A stretch of DNA of 64,000 nucleotides from Allosphingosinicella deserti (GCF_003012735.1 NZ_PXYI01000011.1:94001-158000); one strand, 5' to 3'. Numbered from the stretch's first letter, positions 19,101-28,145 are shown. Notes: generated from the letters alone by a model not told the origin. Program-made: numbers and translations.

Positions 19101-20933
19101 GTGTTGCGTTTGCTCGTCCGATCGATCCCCCTCGTTGCCGCCGTCGTTGCGTGTCCCGTCGTCGCAGCCGAGACGGCGAAGCGAACTTATGCCAATCCGA
19201 TCGACATCGATTACCGCTACAATTTCGAGCAGCGGAACGAGGACGTTTCATATCGTACCGGCGCCGATCCCGCGATCGTGCGCCACAAGGACGCTTACTA
19301 TCTGTTCCAGACCCTGGCCGATGGTTACTGGCGTTCGACCGATCTCATCGACTGGACGTTCATCACGCCCAGCCGCTGGCCTTTCGACAGCGTCGTGGCG
19401 CCGGCCGCCTGGTCGGACGGCGAGCGGATTGTCCTTCAGCCTTCGATGATGGAGCCGGAATCGATCCTCGCAACCACGGCACCCGAGACTGGCAAGCTCG
19501 ATTTCCTGGTTCGTCGGATGCCGCCGCTGCCGGGCGCGGTGCAGAAGGAGCCGGAGGAGATGAAGGCGGGCGAAATCCCGCCGGGGCCGTGGGATCCAGC
19601 ATTGTTCAAGGACGATGACGGCCAATGGTATCTGTACTGGGGCTCGTCCAACACGTTCCCGCTGTATGGCAGCAGGATCGCATTCGAAGATGGAAAGCTC
19701 GTTTATCAAAGCAAGCCCAAGCCGATGCTGAACATGGATCCAGCGCGGCACGGGTGGGAGCGCTTTGGCGAGGACCATTGCGCATGCTGGGCGCCGAATC
19801 GGCCGAGCCTTTCCTATATGGAGGGCGCATGGATGACCAAGGTAGCGGGCCGCTACTATCTTCAATATGGCGCACCCGGCTCGGAGTTTAACGCCTACGC
19901 CAACGGCACCTACCTCTCCGACCATCCGCTCGGGCCGTTCAACTACGCGCCCTACAACCCCGTCGCCTACCGGCCCGGCGGTTTTGCAGAGGGGGTCGGC
20001 CACGGTTCGACGTTCGAGGACCGCCATGGCAATTGGTGGAATTCCGGGACGAGCTGGATCGGCTACAATTGGGGCATGGAGCGGCGGATCGCCCTCTATC
20101 CGGCGAAATTCCACGCCGATGGACAGATGGCCGTTTCCACCCGTTTCGGCGATTTCCCGCATTACGCCCCAACGAGCAAAGTCGCCGATCCCGAACGCCT
20201 GTTCACCGGCTGGATGCTCCTGTCCTACCGAAAGGCGGCCACCGCCTCGTCGACCCTGGGCGAATTCACCGCGGATCGCACCACCGACGACAATCCGCGG
20301 ACGTTCTGGGTCGCGACGGACACGAGCCCCGGACAGAGTCTGACGGTTGATCTCGGCGCTCAGAAGAGTGTCCGCGCCGTGCAGGTCAATTTCGCCGATT
20401 ACAAATCTGGCCGCTTTGCCGACGCTGCTGACATCTACACCGAATTCGTCCTCGAGCATTCTGCGGACGGGCGAAGCTGGCTGAAGCTTGCCGACACCAG
20501 CGCCGAGCGTCGCGACCGCCCCAATGCCTATCTCGAGCTGGAGAGGCCGGTGCGAACCCGGTTCGTACGCTTCGTCCATCGCCATATCGGCGGCGCCCAC
20601 CTGGCGATCAGCGATCTGCGCGTGTTCGGTACGGCAGACGGGAAGGCGCCAGCAGCACCCGCCGGCGTGGGGGCGCTGCGCTCGGCAGACTCGCGTGATG
20701 CGACAATTTCCTGGAAGCGGGTGAAAGGCGCTGTCGGCTACAATATTCGCTGGGGACTCCGTCCCGACAGACTGACCCTCACCTATCAACTCTTTGCCGA
20801 TGATCTGGGGGAAGGGGCGCGCCTGCAAAAGGACATACGTGCCCTGAACGTGGGCGTCGGCTACCATGTCGCCGTCGAAGCGTTCAACGAAACCGGCGTA
20901 TCGAGACTAAGCCCAATCGTTCCGCTGCCCTGA
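19101..20933 (+). CDS. Secreted family 43-like glycoside hydrolase with discoidin and FnIII-like domains
   Basis: A 610-residue exported enzyme. The GTG at 19101 is preferred because AAAGGG lies five bases upstream and it starts directly with a signal peptide ('LLVRSIPLVAAVVACPVVAAE'). Residues ~30-370 form a five-blade-propeller GH43-like domain with candidate catalytic residues Asp56 ('GADPAIV'), Asp165 ('PWDPALFKDDDG') and Glu241 ('SYMEGAWM'). A discoidin/F5-F8-C (CBM32-like) domain follows (~385-520; 'TTDDNPRTFWVATD', 'SLTVDLGAQK'), then a FnIII-like end. GH43 enzymes are mostly arabinofuranosidases, xylosidases or galactosidases, so this one should trim side chains of the imported glycan; the exact bond is unknown. 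Confidence 0.86.
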   Translation: MLRLLVRSIPLVAAVVACPVVAAETAKRTYANPIDIDYRYNFEQRNEDVSYRTGADPAIVRHKDAYYLFQTLADGYWRSTDLIDWTFITPSRWPFDSVVAPAAWSDGERIVLQPSMMEPESILATTAPETGKLDFLVRRMPPLPGAVQKEPEEMKAGEIPPGPWDPALFKDDDGQWYLYWGSSNTFPLYGSRIAFEDGKLVYQSKPKPMLNMDPARHGWERFGEDHCACWAPNRPSLSYMEGAWMTKVAGRYYLQYGAPGSEFNAYANGTYLSDHPLGPFNYAPYNPVAYRPGGFAEGVGHGSTFEDRHGNWWNSGTSWIGYNWGMERRIALYPAKFHADGQMAVSTRFGDFPHYAPTSKVADPERLFTGWMLLSYRKAATASSTLGEFTADRTTDDNPRTFWVATDTSPGQSLTVDLGAQKSVRAVQVNFADYKSGRFADAADIYTEFVLEHSADGRSWLKLADTSAERRDRPNAYLELERPVRTRFVRFVHRHIGGAHLAISDLRVFGTADGKAPAAPAGVGALRSADSRDATISWKRVKGAVGYNIRWGLRPDRLTLTYQLFADDLGEGARLQKDIRALNVGVGYHVAVEAFNETGVSRLSPIVPLP

Positions 20934-21031
20934 ACGCATCGGTCCGTTCGGCATAAGCCCGCGGCAGATCACCTCGTCCTGAGCGCTGGGAGAGTAATGG
21001 GGGACAGTAACGGGCACAAGCGCCGGCTCCG

Positions 21032-22858
21032 TCAGCTCTGGTCGAGACTCTTCTGCAGCGCGGCGAGGTAGGCGGCAGCGCCGATGCGCGGCGCTTGCGG
21101 GGCCGCCGGACGGAAGGATTTGGGAGCGCCCGCGGCCGTGCCGGTGCGGAAGCGTCCGGCTTCGGCGCTGAGCGCTTCGACTTCCTCGGTCAGGCTGCGC
21201 GCCGAGGCCGACGTGCGCTCGACTCGCGAGGCGTTCTGGCGGGTCGCCTCGTCCATCCGCGCCACGGCGGCGCTGACCTGGCTGATCGCGGCCGATTGCG
21301 CCTGGTTGTCGGTGGACACGCTGCCGATCAGGCCGTGCACCGAGGCGACGTCGCGGGCGATGCCGTCGAGCGCGTCACCAACCTGACGCACGACGCGGAC
21401 GCTGGTGCTGATCCCCTCCTGTGTCGCCGCGAGCTGCTGCCGGGCGCTTCTCGCTTCCTCCTCGGAGCGCATCGCAAGCGCGCTGACGAGGTCGGCGACG
21501 ACCGCGAAGCCGCGGCCGGCCTCGCCCGCACGGGCGGCCTCCACGGTGGCGTTCATCGCCAGCACCCTGGTTTGGAACGCGATCTTGTCGAGCCCTCCGA
21601 TGACCGAGTCGATATTGGCCGCGCTGTCGCTGACCGCCGCCATCGCCTGCACCGCTTCCCCGGCAAGGGCGCGCCCAGCGGCGAGGCTGGCGGCAGCCTC
21701 GTCCGCGCGCTTGACCGTCTCGGCGGCGGATCGGGCCGTGCCCTTCAGCCGGGCGTCGATGCCGCCGAGCGCCGTGGCGGTTTCCTCGAGATTGGCGGCG
21801 GTATCGGCCGTCCGGCGCGACAGGTCTTCCGACGCATCGGCGATTTCGGTGGCGCCGACGCCGATTCCGGCGGCGCTTGCCGCGACTGTGCTGATCAGGC
21901 CGGCGAGGCTCGCCAGGGCATCGTTGAAGTCGCGCCGGAGCGGCTCGCAGTCGGCGGGGAAGGCACGATCGATGGGCTGGCTGAGATCGCCCTGCGACAG
22001 GCTCTGGAGAGCGTTGCCGAGGATCGTGACAACCTCGTGCAGTTCGGCCTGCTGGCGCCTGGTCGCGTCCTCAAGCCGTACTTTCTCGGCACCCGCATCG
22101 CGAAAGGCGATCAGCGCGCGGGCGACGTCGCCGATCTCATCGGTGCGCTGCGCGCCCGTGACTTGCACCGCAAGATCGCCCGAGGACATGGATCGCATCG
22201 TCTGCGCCGCGCCGGCGAGCGGTGTCACCACCTTGCGCAGCATGGTCCAGCAGAAGCCGAGCACCGAAAGCAGGATGATCAGGGCAACGGCGCCGAGGAT
22301 GAACAAAGCCCGGCTTACGTCGGTCGCCGAATGCTCGCGGAGCTCGCCCTGGAAGCGGGTCGCGGTGGCGACCGCCTCGTCGATCCGGGCGCGATGCTCG
22401 TCATACGCCGCGGAGAGGCGGGCATAGCTTGCCTCCGAGGCGGCGCGGTCGCCGGAGCGGATCGCGGGCAGGAAGCGGCCGTTCAATTCCGTCCAGAAGA
22501 CCTCCGCGGGGACGTGCGACCCTTCGAGGATCGGCGCCCGCACGTGCGCATCGAGCGCCGAAGTCTGCCAGTAAGCATGGCGGGTCCCATATTCCTCCTG
22601 CAACTTGGCGAGGCGTGCCGAGCGGGCCGCGAATTCCTGCGGGTTCTCGCGCAGGCGGGTCGCTTCCAGGTAGCTTTCGATGATGAATTTCGGCGGCGGC
22701 AGGATGTCGGCGACCAGGTCGGACGTTTCCTGGTTCTTGCCCTGGATCGGACCGCCCATTCGGATCGTGTCGATGTTCCACCACGCGGCGAGCAGACCCA
22801 GCGCCAGCAGGGACACCAGAGCGCCGCCCCCCAAGCGAACGAGATGTTTGATCGTCAT
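21032..22858 (-). CDS. Methyl-accepting chemotaxis protein with atypical signalling tip
   Basis: A 608-residue membrane chemoreceptor: first helix at residues ~5-25, an about 170-residue periplasmic sensor without a recognised fold, second helix ('LFILGAVALIILLSVLGFCW'), HAMP domain, then a long cytoplasmic coiled coil. The hairpin tip reads 'QTRVLAMNATVEAARAGEAG' and continues with 'GFAVVADLVSALAMRS'. Compared with the normal QTNxLALNA...VAxEVRxLA, the conserved Asn, Glu and Arg are replaced by Arg, Leu and Ser, so coupling to CheA may be altered. The start was moved to the ATG immediately before the first helix. No che genes are near. It is convergent with the GH43 gene. Confidence 0.88.
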   Translation of the reverse strand: MTIKHLVRLGGGALVSLLALGLLAAWWNIDTIRMGGPIQGKNQETSDLVADILPPPKFIIESYLEATRLRENPQEFAARSARLAKLQEEYGTRHAYWQTSALDAHVRAPILEGSHVPAEVFWTELNGRFLPAIRSGDRAASEASYARLSAAYDEHRARIDEAVATATRFQGELREHSATDVSRALFILGAVALIILLSVLGFCWTMLRKVVTPLAGAAQTMRSMSSGDLAVQVTGAQRTDEIGDVARALIAFRDAGAEKVRLEDATRRQQAELHEVVTILGNALQSLSQGDLSQPIDRAFPADCEPLRRDFNDALASLAGLISTVAASAAGIGVGATEIADASEDLSRRTADTAANLEETATALGGIDARLKGTARSAAETVKRADEAAASLAAGRALAGEAVQAMAAVSDSAANIDSVIGGLDKIAFQTRVLAMNATVEAARAGEAGRGFAVVADLVSALAMRSEEEARSARQQLAATQEGISTSVRVVRQVGDALDGIARDVASVHGLIGSVSTDNQAQSAAISQVSAAVARMDEATRQNASRVERTSASARSLTEEVEALSAEAGRFRTGTAAGAPKSFRPAAPQAPRIGAAAYLAALQKSLDQS

Positions 22859-22958
22859 GCTTTGCGCCCCTGCACGCCCACGTATTAATACGGCATCATA
22901 GGACGTGCGCGGCGCACGGGGGGATTTACCTGGGTTAAATCTCGTGGCTCGCCGTGGC

Positions 22959-24389
22959 TCAGGTTCGAGCGGGCGCCTCGACTTGACCGCCATCGAGGGT
23001 GAGGAAGGCGGCAATTCCGGCGAGCATCGCGAGCGCCGCGCCGATCGCCGCCGCCGCGTGGAAGGCGCTGGTCAACGCGGCTCCGGTCTGTGCGATGACG
23101 GCGCCGGCGAGGGCGGTGGCGACCAGGCCGCCAGTCCGCGCGATCGCGCTGTTGAAGCCCGATGCGGTCCCGGTGTGCGCGCCGTCGACCGATGACAGGA
23201 CGGCCGTGGTCAGCGGAGCGACGGCGCCCGCCATGCCAAGGGCTATGATCAGGATTCCCGGGAGCACGCTCGTCCAATAGCTTCCCGTCGGATCGACGCG
23301 CAGCAGCAGAGCGAAGCCGATCCCGGTCACGACCGGGCCGACTCCGAGCGGGATGCGCGGGCCGATCCGCTCGGTGAGGCCGCCCATCAGCCGCGACGCC
23401 GATCCGATCACGATCGAGAAGGGAAGCAGGGCCAGGCCCGCCTGCAGGGGCGAATAACCGCCGCCGACGATCAGCACATAAGGCAGCAGGACGATGAGAC
23501 CGCCGAGCGCGCCGTAGAGCAGGAAGGTGAGCAGGGTCAGGCCGACAAACGGGCGGGAGCCAAACAGGCTGAGCGGCATCATCGCCCGTTCGCCCTTGCG
23601 GTGCTCGACCAGCAGGAAGGCTGCGAGCAGCGCCACGCCTGAAGCCGCGCCGATCCAGACTGCGGCCGAGGCGGTGTCGCGGCTCGACCACAAGGTCAGC
23701 GCCCAGGTGAGCGCGCCGAGGCCCAATGTGGCGAGCGCCGCGCCGGCCCAGTCGAGCGCCTGCTTGCCTTCGCCGCTATCGGCCACGAACCGCCAGGCGA
23801 TCAGCATCGCCGCCGCCGCCACCGGCAGGTTGAGGTAGAAGATCGCCTGCCAGCCGATCGTCTCGACCAGCCAGCCGCCGAGCGGCGGACCGATCGCACT
23901 GGCGATCGCCCCCGCCGACGCCCAGGTGCCGATCGCCTTGCCCTTCGCCTCGCCGTCGAACGCGTTGCCGAGGATCGCCAGGCTGTTCGGCATCAGCATC
24001 GCCGCGCCGATTCCCTGCAAGGCCCGCGCAGCCAGCAGCAGCTCGAGGCTCGAGGCAAAGGCGCAGAGCAGCGACGCCAAAGCGAACAGGCCGGTGCCGC
24101 CGATCAGCAGCCGCTTGCGGCCGAAATGGTCGCCGGCCGCGCCGCCCAGCAGCAACAGCGCCGAAAGCGGCAGCAGATAGGCGTTGATCGTCCACTGGAG
24201 CTCGGCCGCATCCGCGCCGAGGCTGGCGCCGATCGACGGCAAGGCGACATTCACCACCGAACCGTCGATGAAGGCGAGGCTGGAGGCGCAGATCGTCGCA
24301 AACAGAGTCCACCGCGGGTGCTTCGCGCTCCGACCAGGCTCGGCAAGCGCGGTCGCGCGATCGCAGGATGCGGGCAGCGCCGAAGTCAT
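22959..24389 (-). CDS. DHA2-family MFS drug/export transporter
   Basis: A 476-residue inner-membrane transporter of the major facilitator superfamily, DHA2 (EmrB/QacA) branch with about 14 helices. Motifs include the early 'FIDGSVVNVALPSIG' segment, the loop 2-3 motif 'GDHFGRKRLL', 'ARALQGIGAAMLMPNSLAIL' and the antiporter motif C-like 'GPPLGGWLVETIGWQ'. It probably expels lipophilic compounds by proton antiport. It is transcribed away from the curlin remnant and has no adjacent membrane-fusion or regulator gene. None of the LacI palindromes lies in its upstream region, so it is probably not part of the glycan regulon. Confidence 0.9.
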   Translation of the reverse strand: MTSALPASCDRATALAEPGRSAKHPRWTLFATICASSLAFIDGSVVNVALPSIGASLGADAAELQWTINAYLLPLSALLLLGGAAGDHFGRKRLLIGGTGLFALASLLCAFASSLELLLAARALQGIGAAMLMPNSLAILGNAFDGEAKGKAIGTWASAGAIASAIGPPLGGWLVETIGWQAIFYLNLPVAAAAMLIAWRFVADSGEGKQALDWAGAALATLGLGALTWALTLWSSRDTASAAVWIGAASGVALLAAFLLVEHRKGERAMMPLSLFGSRPFVGLTLLTFLLYGALGGLIVLLPYVLIVGGGYSPLQAGLALLPFSIVIGSASRLMGGLTERIGPRIPLGVGPVVTGIGFALLLRVDPTGSYWTSVLPGILIIALGMAGAVAPLTTAVLSSVDGAHTGTASGFNSAIARTGGLVATALAGAVIAQTGAALTSAFHAAAAIGAALAMLAGIAAFLTLDGGQVEAPART

Positions 24390-24573
24390 GATCTGGTTCC
24401 TTCGAATTGCCCTGCGTGCTGTGGTCCAGGTTACGGCCTGGAGTCGAGGGGGGCAATGCCGCCGGGGAGGTCACGTCCGCCCGGCAGAGCGGAGCTGTTG
24501 CTTCAATCTTGAGGTGACACCTGGTCAATTTCGGAACAGCAAAGAAATTGAGACGTCATCGGTATTTAGCCGG

Positions 24574-25014
24574 ATGTTTCCCCAGCGATCAGCCGGGCGG
24601 CAGCAACACCGTGGCCGTCGGCAGTCCGGCGACAATGGCGCCTCGGCGGTGATCATCTTTGGCAACAACGACAGCGCCTATGTGGACCAGCTCGGCGAGC
24701 GCAACACGTCGTACATCAACCAGGGTGCGAGCAACGCGCTGGCCGACGTCTGGCAGGATGGTGCCGAAAATGCCTCGGGCATCTCGCAGGGCGAGCAGAG
24801 CGACGCCTATGTGACTCAACTCGGCGAGAACGGCCGGTCGACGATCACCCAGACCTTCGGCGAAACCGCGACGGTGAAGCAGACCAGCCTGTCGGTGAAC
24901 GCGATCTCGACGATCGTCCAGAACGGCGCCGGCCACACAGCAGTGGTGAGCCAATATTCGGGCGACAACAGCGCGCTCGTCACCCAGGCCGGCACCGGCA
25001 ACACGGCCTCGTAA
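24574..25014 (+). pseudogene. Curlin-repeat (CsgA/CsgB-like) protein remnant
   Basis: The C-terminal ~110 residues are unmistakable curlin-type repeats with the Asn-x-Ala-x-Val-x-Gln-x-Gly-x-x-Asn rhythm: 'NDSAYVDQLGERN', 'ALADVWQDGAEN', 'SDAYVTQLGEN', 'GHTAVVSQYSGDN', 'SALVTQAGTGN'. The upstream part does not fit. The frame has no signal peptide and reads 'MFPQRSAGRQQHRGRRQSGDNG', whereas the +1 frame at 24593-24622 reads 'PGGSNTVAVG'. Joining the two frames with one extra base near 24621 restores a further repeat, 'SNTVAVGQSGDN'. So the gene appears frameshifted and lacks its 5' end. No csgG, csgE or csgF partner is present. A sequencing error is possible for the frameshift but not for the missing start. 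Confidence 0.6.
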
Positions 25015-25404
25015 CCCAGGGCACGCGTGGCTTCTAGAGGCCACGGGGATAGGGGGAGCGGCGTCTCGTCAGGAGGCGTCGGCTCCTCCGCCCGACGTAT
25101 CAGTCTCTGGCGGCGTCGGCGCCCTTTCTGCGCCGCCCATCATTGATCATGAGGGACCGATGAACAGCTTCACCGTGGGTGTGAGTGGGGACATCGCCGA
25201 TTCGTGCCCGGCCATTCTCGCGACCCAGCCCGCCCCTGCACGCGCGGAAGGCCGATCGCGTGGCTGCTGAAGGCGTTTCGCTGATGGTAGACCGCAGTGA
25301 TCACCCCGACCGATGTCGGGGAAATGGAATTCCTCGGCGAAATCTAGAGCCGGGCGCCCGCGTGGCCCCGTCTTGCTCTGGCCGGAGCGTGGCGGCCGTG
25401 ACCT
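25015..25404. other. Intergenic stretch without a convincing gene (390 bases)
   Basis: Between the curlin remnant and the convergent PF10091 gene there is no supported gene. A GAGGGAC ribosome-binding sequence followed by ATG (25160) opens a 36-codon frame ('MNSFTVGVSGDIADS...') that ends without recognisable features. It could be the start of a decayed secreted-protein gene. The G/C-rich segment 25050-25110 has short inverted repeats but no T-run. Confidence 0.4.
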
Positions 25405-26844
25405 TCAGGTCAGCCAGCCGCCGGCGAAGCCCGCCCGTTCAAGGCCGCGCCGGATCGCCGGCACCTTGCGCATGTGGCGCCAGACGAAATCATCGCGGTA
25501 ATTGGCGGCCATTGCGAGGATCGGCCCCTGGTCGATTCCGAGATAATCGTCGTCGACCCAGCCGTGTTGTGGATCCACGGAACCCTTCTCCGGCGTCACG
25601 CCGACATTGCGGAAGCTTGGGTTGAACGAGTCGAGGAACCCGTATCGGCCGTAGAGGCGCGGCACCCGGCGCAGCGCCTCGGCACAGGGGATGACGATCT
25701 CCGGCGCGAAGGGCAGCGATCCCAGCGCGGCCGTTGGCGCGACCGTGCCGTCGTCGCGCTCGTCGGGCTGGCCGATCGGCCCGCGCGCCGCATAGCCGAA
25801 GAAGGTGCGCTTGCGGCCGCCTGCCTCGACCTCGAAATTTCCTGGGCCATCGCACGCCGTGAGCCCCCAGATGTCGCGCGAATAGCCGTCCCAGCCCATC
25901 GGATTGGCCGCGCAATAGGCCCGGTTGGCGAAGGTGGCGCGGCGGCTATTCTCGAAATAGTCGAGTCCGGCCTCGCGCATCGCGGCATCGCGGATGCCGC
26001 GGAAGTCGATCCAGACGTGACTATATTGATGGCCGAACAGGGGCGCGAAGGCGAGGTGCCTTGTGTCACCCTCGCCGCGCCAGAAGCGTGGATAAGGGGC
26101 TGTCCATGCATTCCAGCTGTCGGTCGCGATCGGGTGCCGAGGGGCGCCCAGCCCGAGCAGGAAGACGAACATGCCCTCGTTGTAACCGTCCCAGTTGCGA
26201 GCGATGAACCCCGTCTCCGGATGCCAGCCCATGGGGATCGCCTTGCGGCCGTTCTGGAACCAGGCCCAGTCGGCACGCGCATAAATCTCGTCGGCGAGCG
26301 CGCGGATCTCCGCTTCGGCGGGATCGGCGCGATCGAAATAAGTGCCGGCGAAGAGCATGCCCATGAACAGGATCGTCGAATCGACGGTCGAGAGCTCGAC
26401 CTGACGGAACCTGTGGCCGGTCTTCATGTCCAGGAAATGATAGAAGAAGCCCTTGTGGCCGATCGTGCCGGCGGATCCGGGGCCTTGGGGAGCGTCGTGG
26501 AAGAAGCGCAATGTGGTGAGAGTGAGGTCGCGTGCTTCGGCGCGGGTGCACCAGCCCCGCTCGACCCCGATCGGATAGCAGGTCAGGCCGAAGCCGACGG
26601 CGGCGATGCTGGAGAAAGACGGGGAAGGCCAGCGATCCGGCACCAGCCCGTTGTCGCGATTCACCGTCTCCCAGAAAAAGCGGAAGGTGCGCTCCTCGAG
26701 ATCGGCATAGAAATCCGGCAGCGCCGGCAGGTGTCCACGATCGCCGGCAAGGGGGTCCGGCGCGGCGACCGTGGCGCAGCCGCCGAAAGCGGCTCCGGCC
26801 AGCGTGAGAGTTGTGCCGGCAAGAAGGGCGCGCCTGTCGATCAT
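25405..26844 (-). CDS. Glycoamylase-domain (PF10091, GH144-like) exported lipoprotein
   Basis: A 479-residue protein with a twin-arginine-like start ('IDRRALLAGTTLTLAGAAF') ending in a lipobox-type 'FGGC', so it is probably exported and lipid-anchored. The rest is an (alpha/alpha)6-barrel 'glucoamylase-like' domain of PF10091, recognisable by 'EERTFRFFWETVN', 'STVDSTILFMGMLFAG', 'GHQYSHVWIDFRGIRD', 'NPMGWDGYSRDIWGL' and 'DDDYLGIDQGPILAM'. This family includes GH144 endo-beta-1,2-glucanases, so cleavage of a beta-glucan such as an osmoregulated periplasmic glucan is a reasonable guess. A LacI-type operator lies 18 bases upstream of its start. The lacI gene is directly upstream in the same orientation. 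Confidence 0.85.
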   Translation of the reverse strand: MIDRRALLAGTTLTLAGAAFGGCATVAAPDPLAGDRGHLPALPDFYADLEERTFRFFWETVNRDNGLVPDRWPSPSFSSIAAVGFGLTCYPIGVERGWCTRAEARDLTLTTLRFFHDAPQGPGSAGTIGHKGFFYHFLDMKTGHRFRQVELSTVDSTILFMGMLFAGTYFDRADPAEAEIRALADEIYARADWAWFQNGRKAIPMGWHPETGFIARNWDGYNEGMFVFLLGLGAPRHPIATDSWNAWTAPYPRFWRGEGDTRHLAFAPLFGHQYSHVWIDFRGIRDAAMREAGLDYFENSRRATFANRAYCAANPMGWDGYSRDIWGLTACDGPGNFEVEAGGRKRTFFGYAARGPIGQPDERDDGTVAPTAALGSLPFAPEIVIPCAEALRRVPRLYGRYGFLDSFNPSFRNVGVTPEKGSVDPQHGWVDDDYLGIDQGPILAMAANYRDDFVWRHMRKVPAIRRGLERAGFAGGWLT

Positions 26845-26862
26845 GGAGTCTCCGGAGGGTTC

Positions 26863-26876
26863 TGGAACCGGTTACA
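26863..26876. promoter_or_regulatory. Predicted LacI-family operator, PF10091 gene
   Basis: TGGAACCGGTTACA matches the local palindrome at 13 of 14 positions and lies 18 bases upstream of the ATG of the PF10091 gene, between it and the lacI stop codon. Confidence 0.7.
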
Positions 26877-26922
26877 CATCAGGCGCAACAAGTCGTCACG
26901 GATCAGCCGCGGATGCCTGGAG

Positions 26923-27945
26923 TCACAGGCCATGCTCGGCCATTTCGTCGCTGTTGGCGCCGGCCGTCGTCCCGCGCACGACCAGCTCGGGCTGGTGGCG
27001 CTCGTTGAGGACGCGCTCGATCTTGCCCTCGAGGCGGTCGACGAGGCGGGCGACGGCGCGCTCGCCGATCTCGGCGATGCGCACCCTGCAGGTGGTCAGC
27101 GACAGATAGCGCGCCATCGGCACGTCGTCGAAGCCCGCGATCGCGACCTCGTCCGGCACCTGGACACCGGCGGCGCGCAGCGTCTGCAGGCAGCCGATCG
27201 CCATCATGTCGTTGGCGGCGAAGACGCCGTCGACTCCGCGGCGATCGGACAGCATGTCGCGCGCGGCGGCCTCGCCGGCCTCCTCTTCGAAATTGCCGGG
27301 AAAGAGCAGTGGCTCGATGCCCGGCGCATAGCGCGCCATTGCCTTGAAATAGCCCTCGGCCCGCTCGCGCGCGTCGATATTCTCCTCCGGCCCGGCAATG
27401 TGGAGGATTCGGCGGCACCCGATGCCGACGAGATGGCGGATCGCGGCCTGCGCTCCGGCTTCGTTGTCGATGCGGATCGACGGCCTAGTCGGCACTTCGA
27501 CCGGTGCGTTGATCAGCAGCGCCGGCAGGGTCGACGGAAGCGCCTGCTCGAGCATTTCGGGCGGGACATGCGGCGCCATCACCAGGATGCCGTCGACCCG
27601 GCCGTGCATGGCGCGCAATGCGGTCGGCGCCTGATCGCCTTCGGCATGCATGTTCGACAGCAGCAGGAAATAGCCCCGCCGGCTCGCCTCACGGTCCATG
27701 CCGCGGACCAGCTCGGAGAAGAACTCGCCGTGCAGATCGGGAAGCACGACGCCGAGGGCGTTGGCACGCGAGAGGCTGAGGCTGCGGGCGCCGGCGTGCG
27801 GCACGTAGCCGAGCTCGTTGGCGGCGGCGATAACTCGGTCGCGGGTTGCCTGGCGAACATTGTTGAGGCCGTTGAGCGCGCGCGACACCGATGCCACGGA
27901 CACTTTGGCCCGGCGAGCAACGTCACGTATCGTGGCTTCGGCCAT
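26923..27945 (-). CDS. LacI-family transcriptional regulator of the glycan locus
   Basis: A 340-residue regulator with the N-terminal LacI helix-turn-helix and hinge ('TIRDVARRAKVSVASVSRAL', then 'GYVPHAGARSL') and a periplasmic-binding-protein-like effector domain ('ALGVVLPDLHGEFFSELVRG', 'DGVFAANDMMAIGCLQTL', 'VAIAGFDDVPMARYLS'). The effector is presumably a mono- or disaccharide released from the imported glycan. Its gene is divergent from the GH3 gene and shares an operator at 28029-28042, so it probably controls itself. The same palindrome precedes three other genes of the locus. TGTAACCGGTTACA has the central CG expected of LacI-family operators. Confidence 0.93.
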   Translation of the reverse strand: MAEATIRDVARRAKVSVASVSRALNGLNNVRQATRDRVIAAANELGYVPHAGARSLSLSRANALGVVLPDLHGEFFSELVRGMDREASRRGYFLLLSNMHAEGDQAPTALRAMHGRVDGILVMAPHVPPEMLEQALPSTLPALLINAPVEVPTRPSIRIDNEAGAQAAIRHLVGIGCRRILHIAGPEENIDARERAEGYFKAMARYAPGIEPLLFPGNFEEEAGEAAARDMLSDRRGVDGVFAANDMMAIGCLQTLRAAGVQVPDEVAIAGFDDVPMARYLSLTTCRVRIAEIGERAVARLVDRLEGKIERVLNERHQPELVVRGTTAGANSDEMAEHGL

Positions 27946-28028
27946 CGGATCCCCTCCGCAGCGAACCTGCGCGTGTCCCCCGCACCTCCGGTTCTATCGG
28001 CGATTGCATTTGCCGCCAAGTGCAGTCA

Positions 28029-28042
28029 TGTAACCGGTTACG
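28029..28042. promoter_or_regulatory. Predicted LacI-family operator in the lacI/GH3 divergent promoter
   Basis: TGTAACCGGTTACG matches the palindrome at 13 of 14 positions. It lies 83 bases upstream of the lacI start and 103 bases upstream of the GH3 start, and so can control both directions. Confidence 0.7.
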
Positions 28043-28145
28043 GACGGTCTGCACAAGCGGAAAGACCGGCAGAAGCGAGAGAGACGCGGCACGAGGCCAG
28101 GTCAAGGTCAGTGGAACCGCGCCAAAGGCGTGCAAGGAGGGTACG

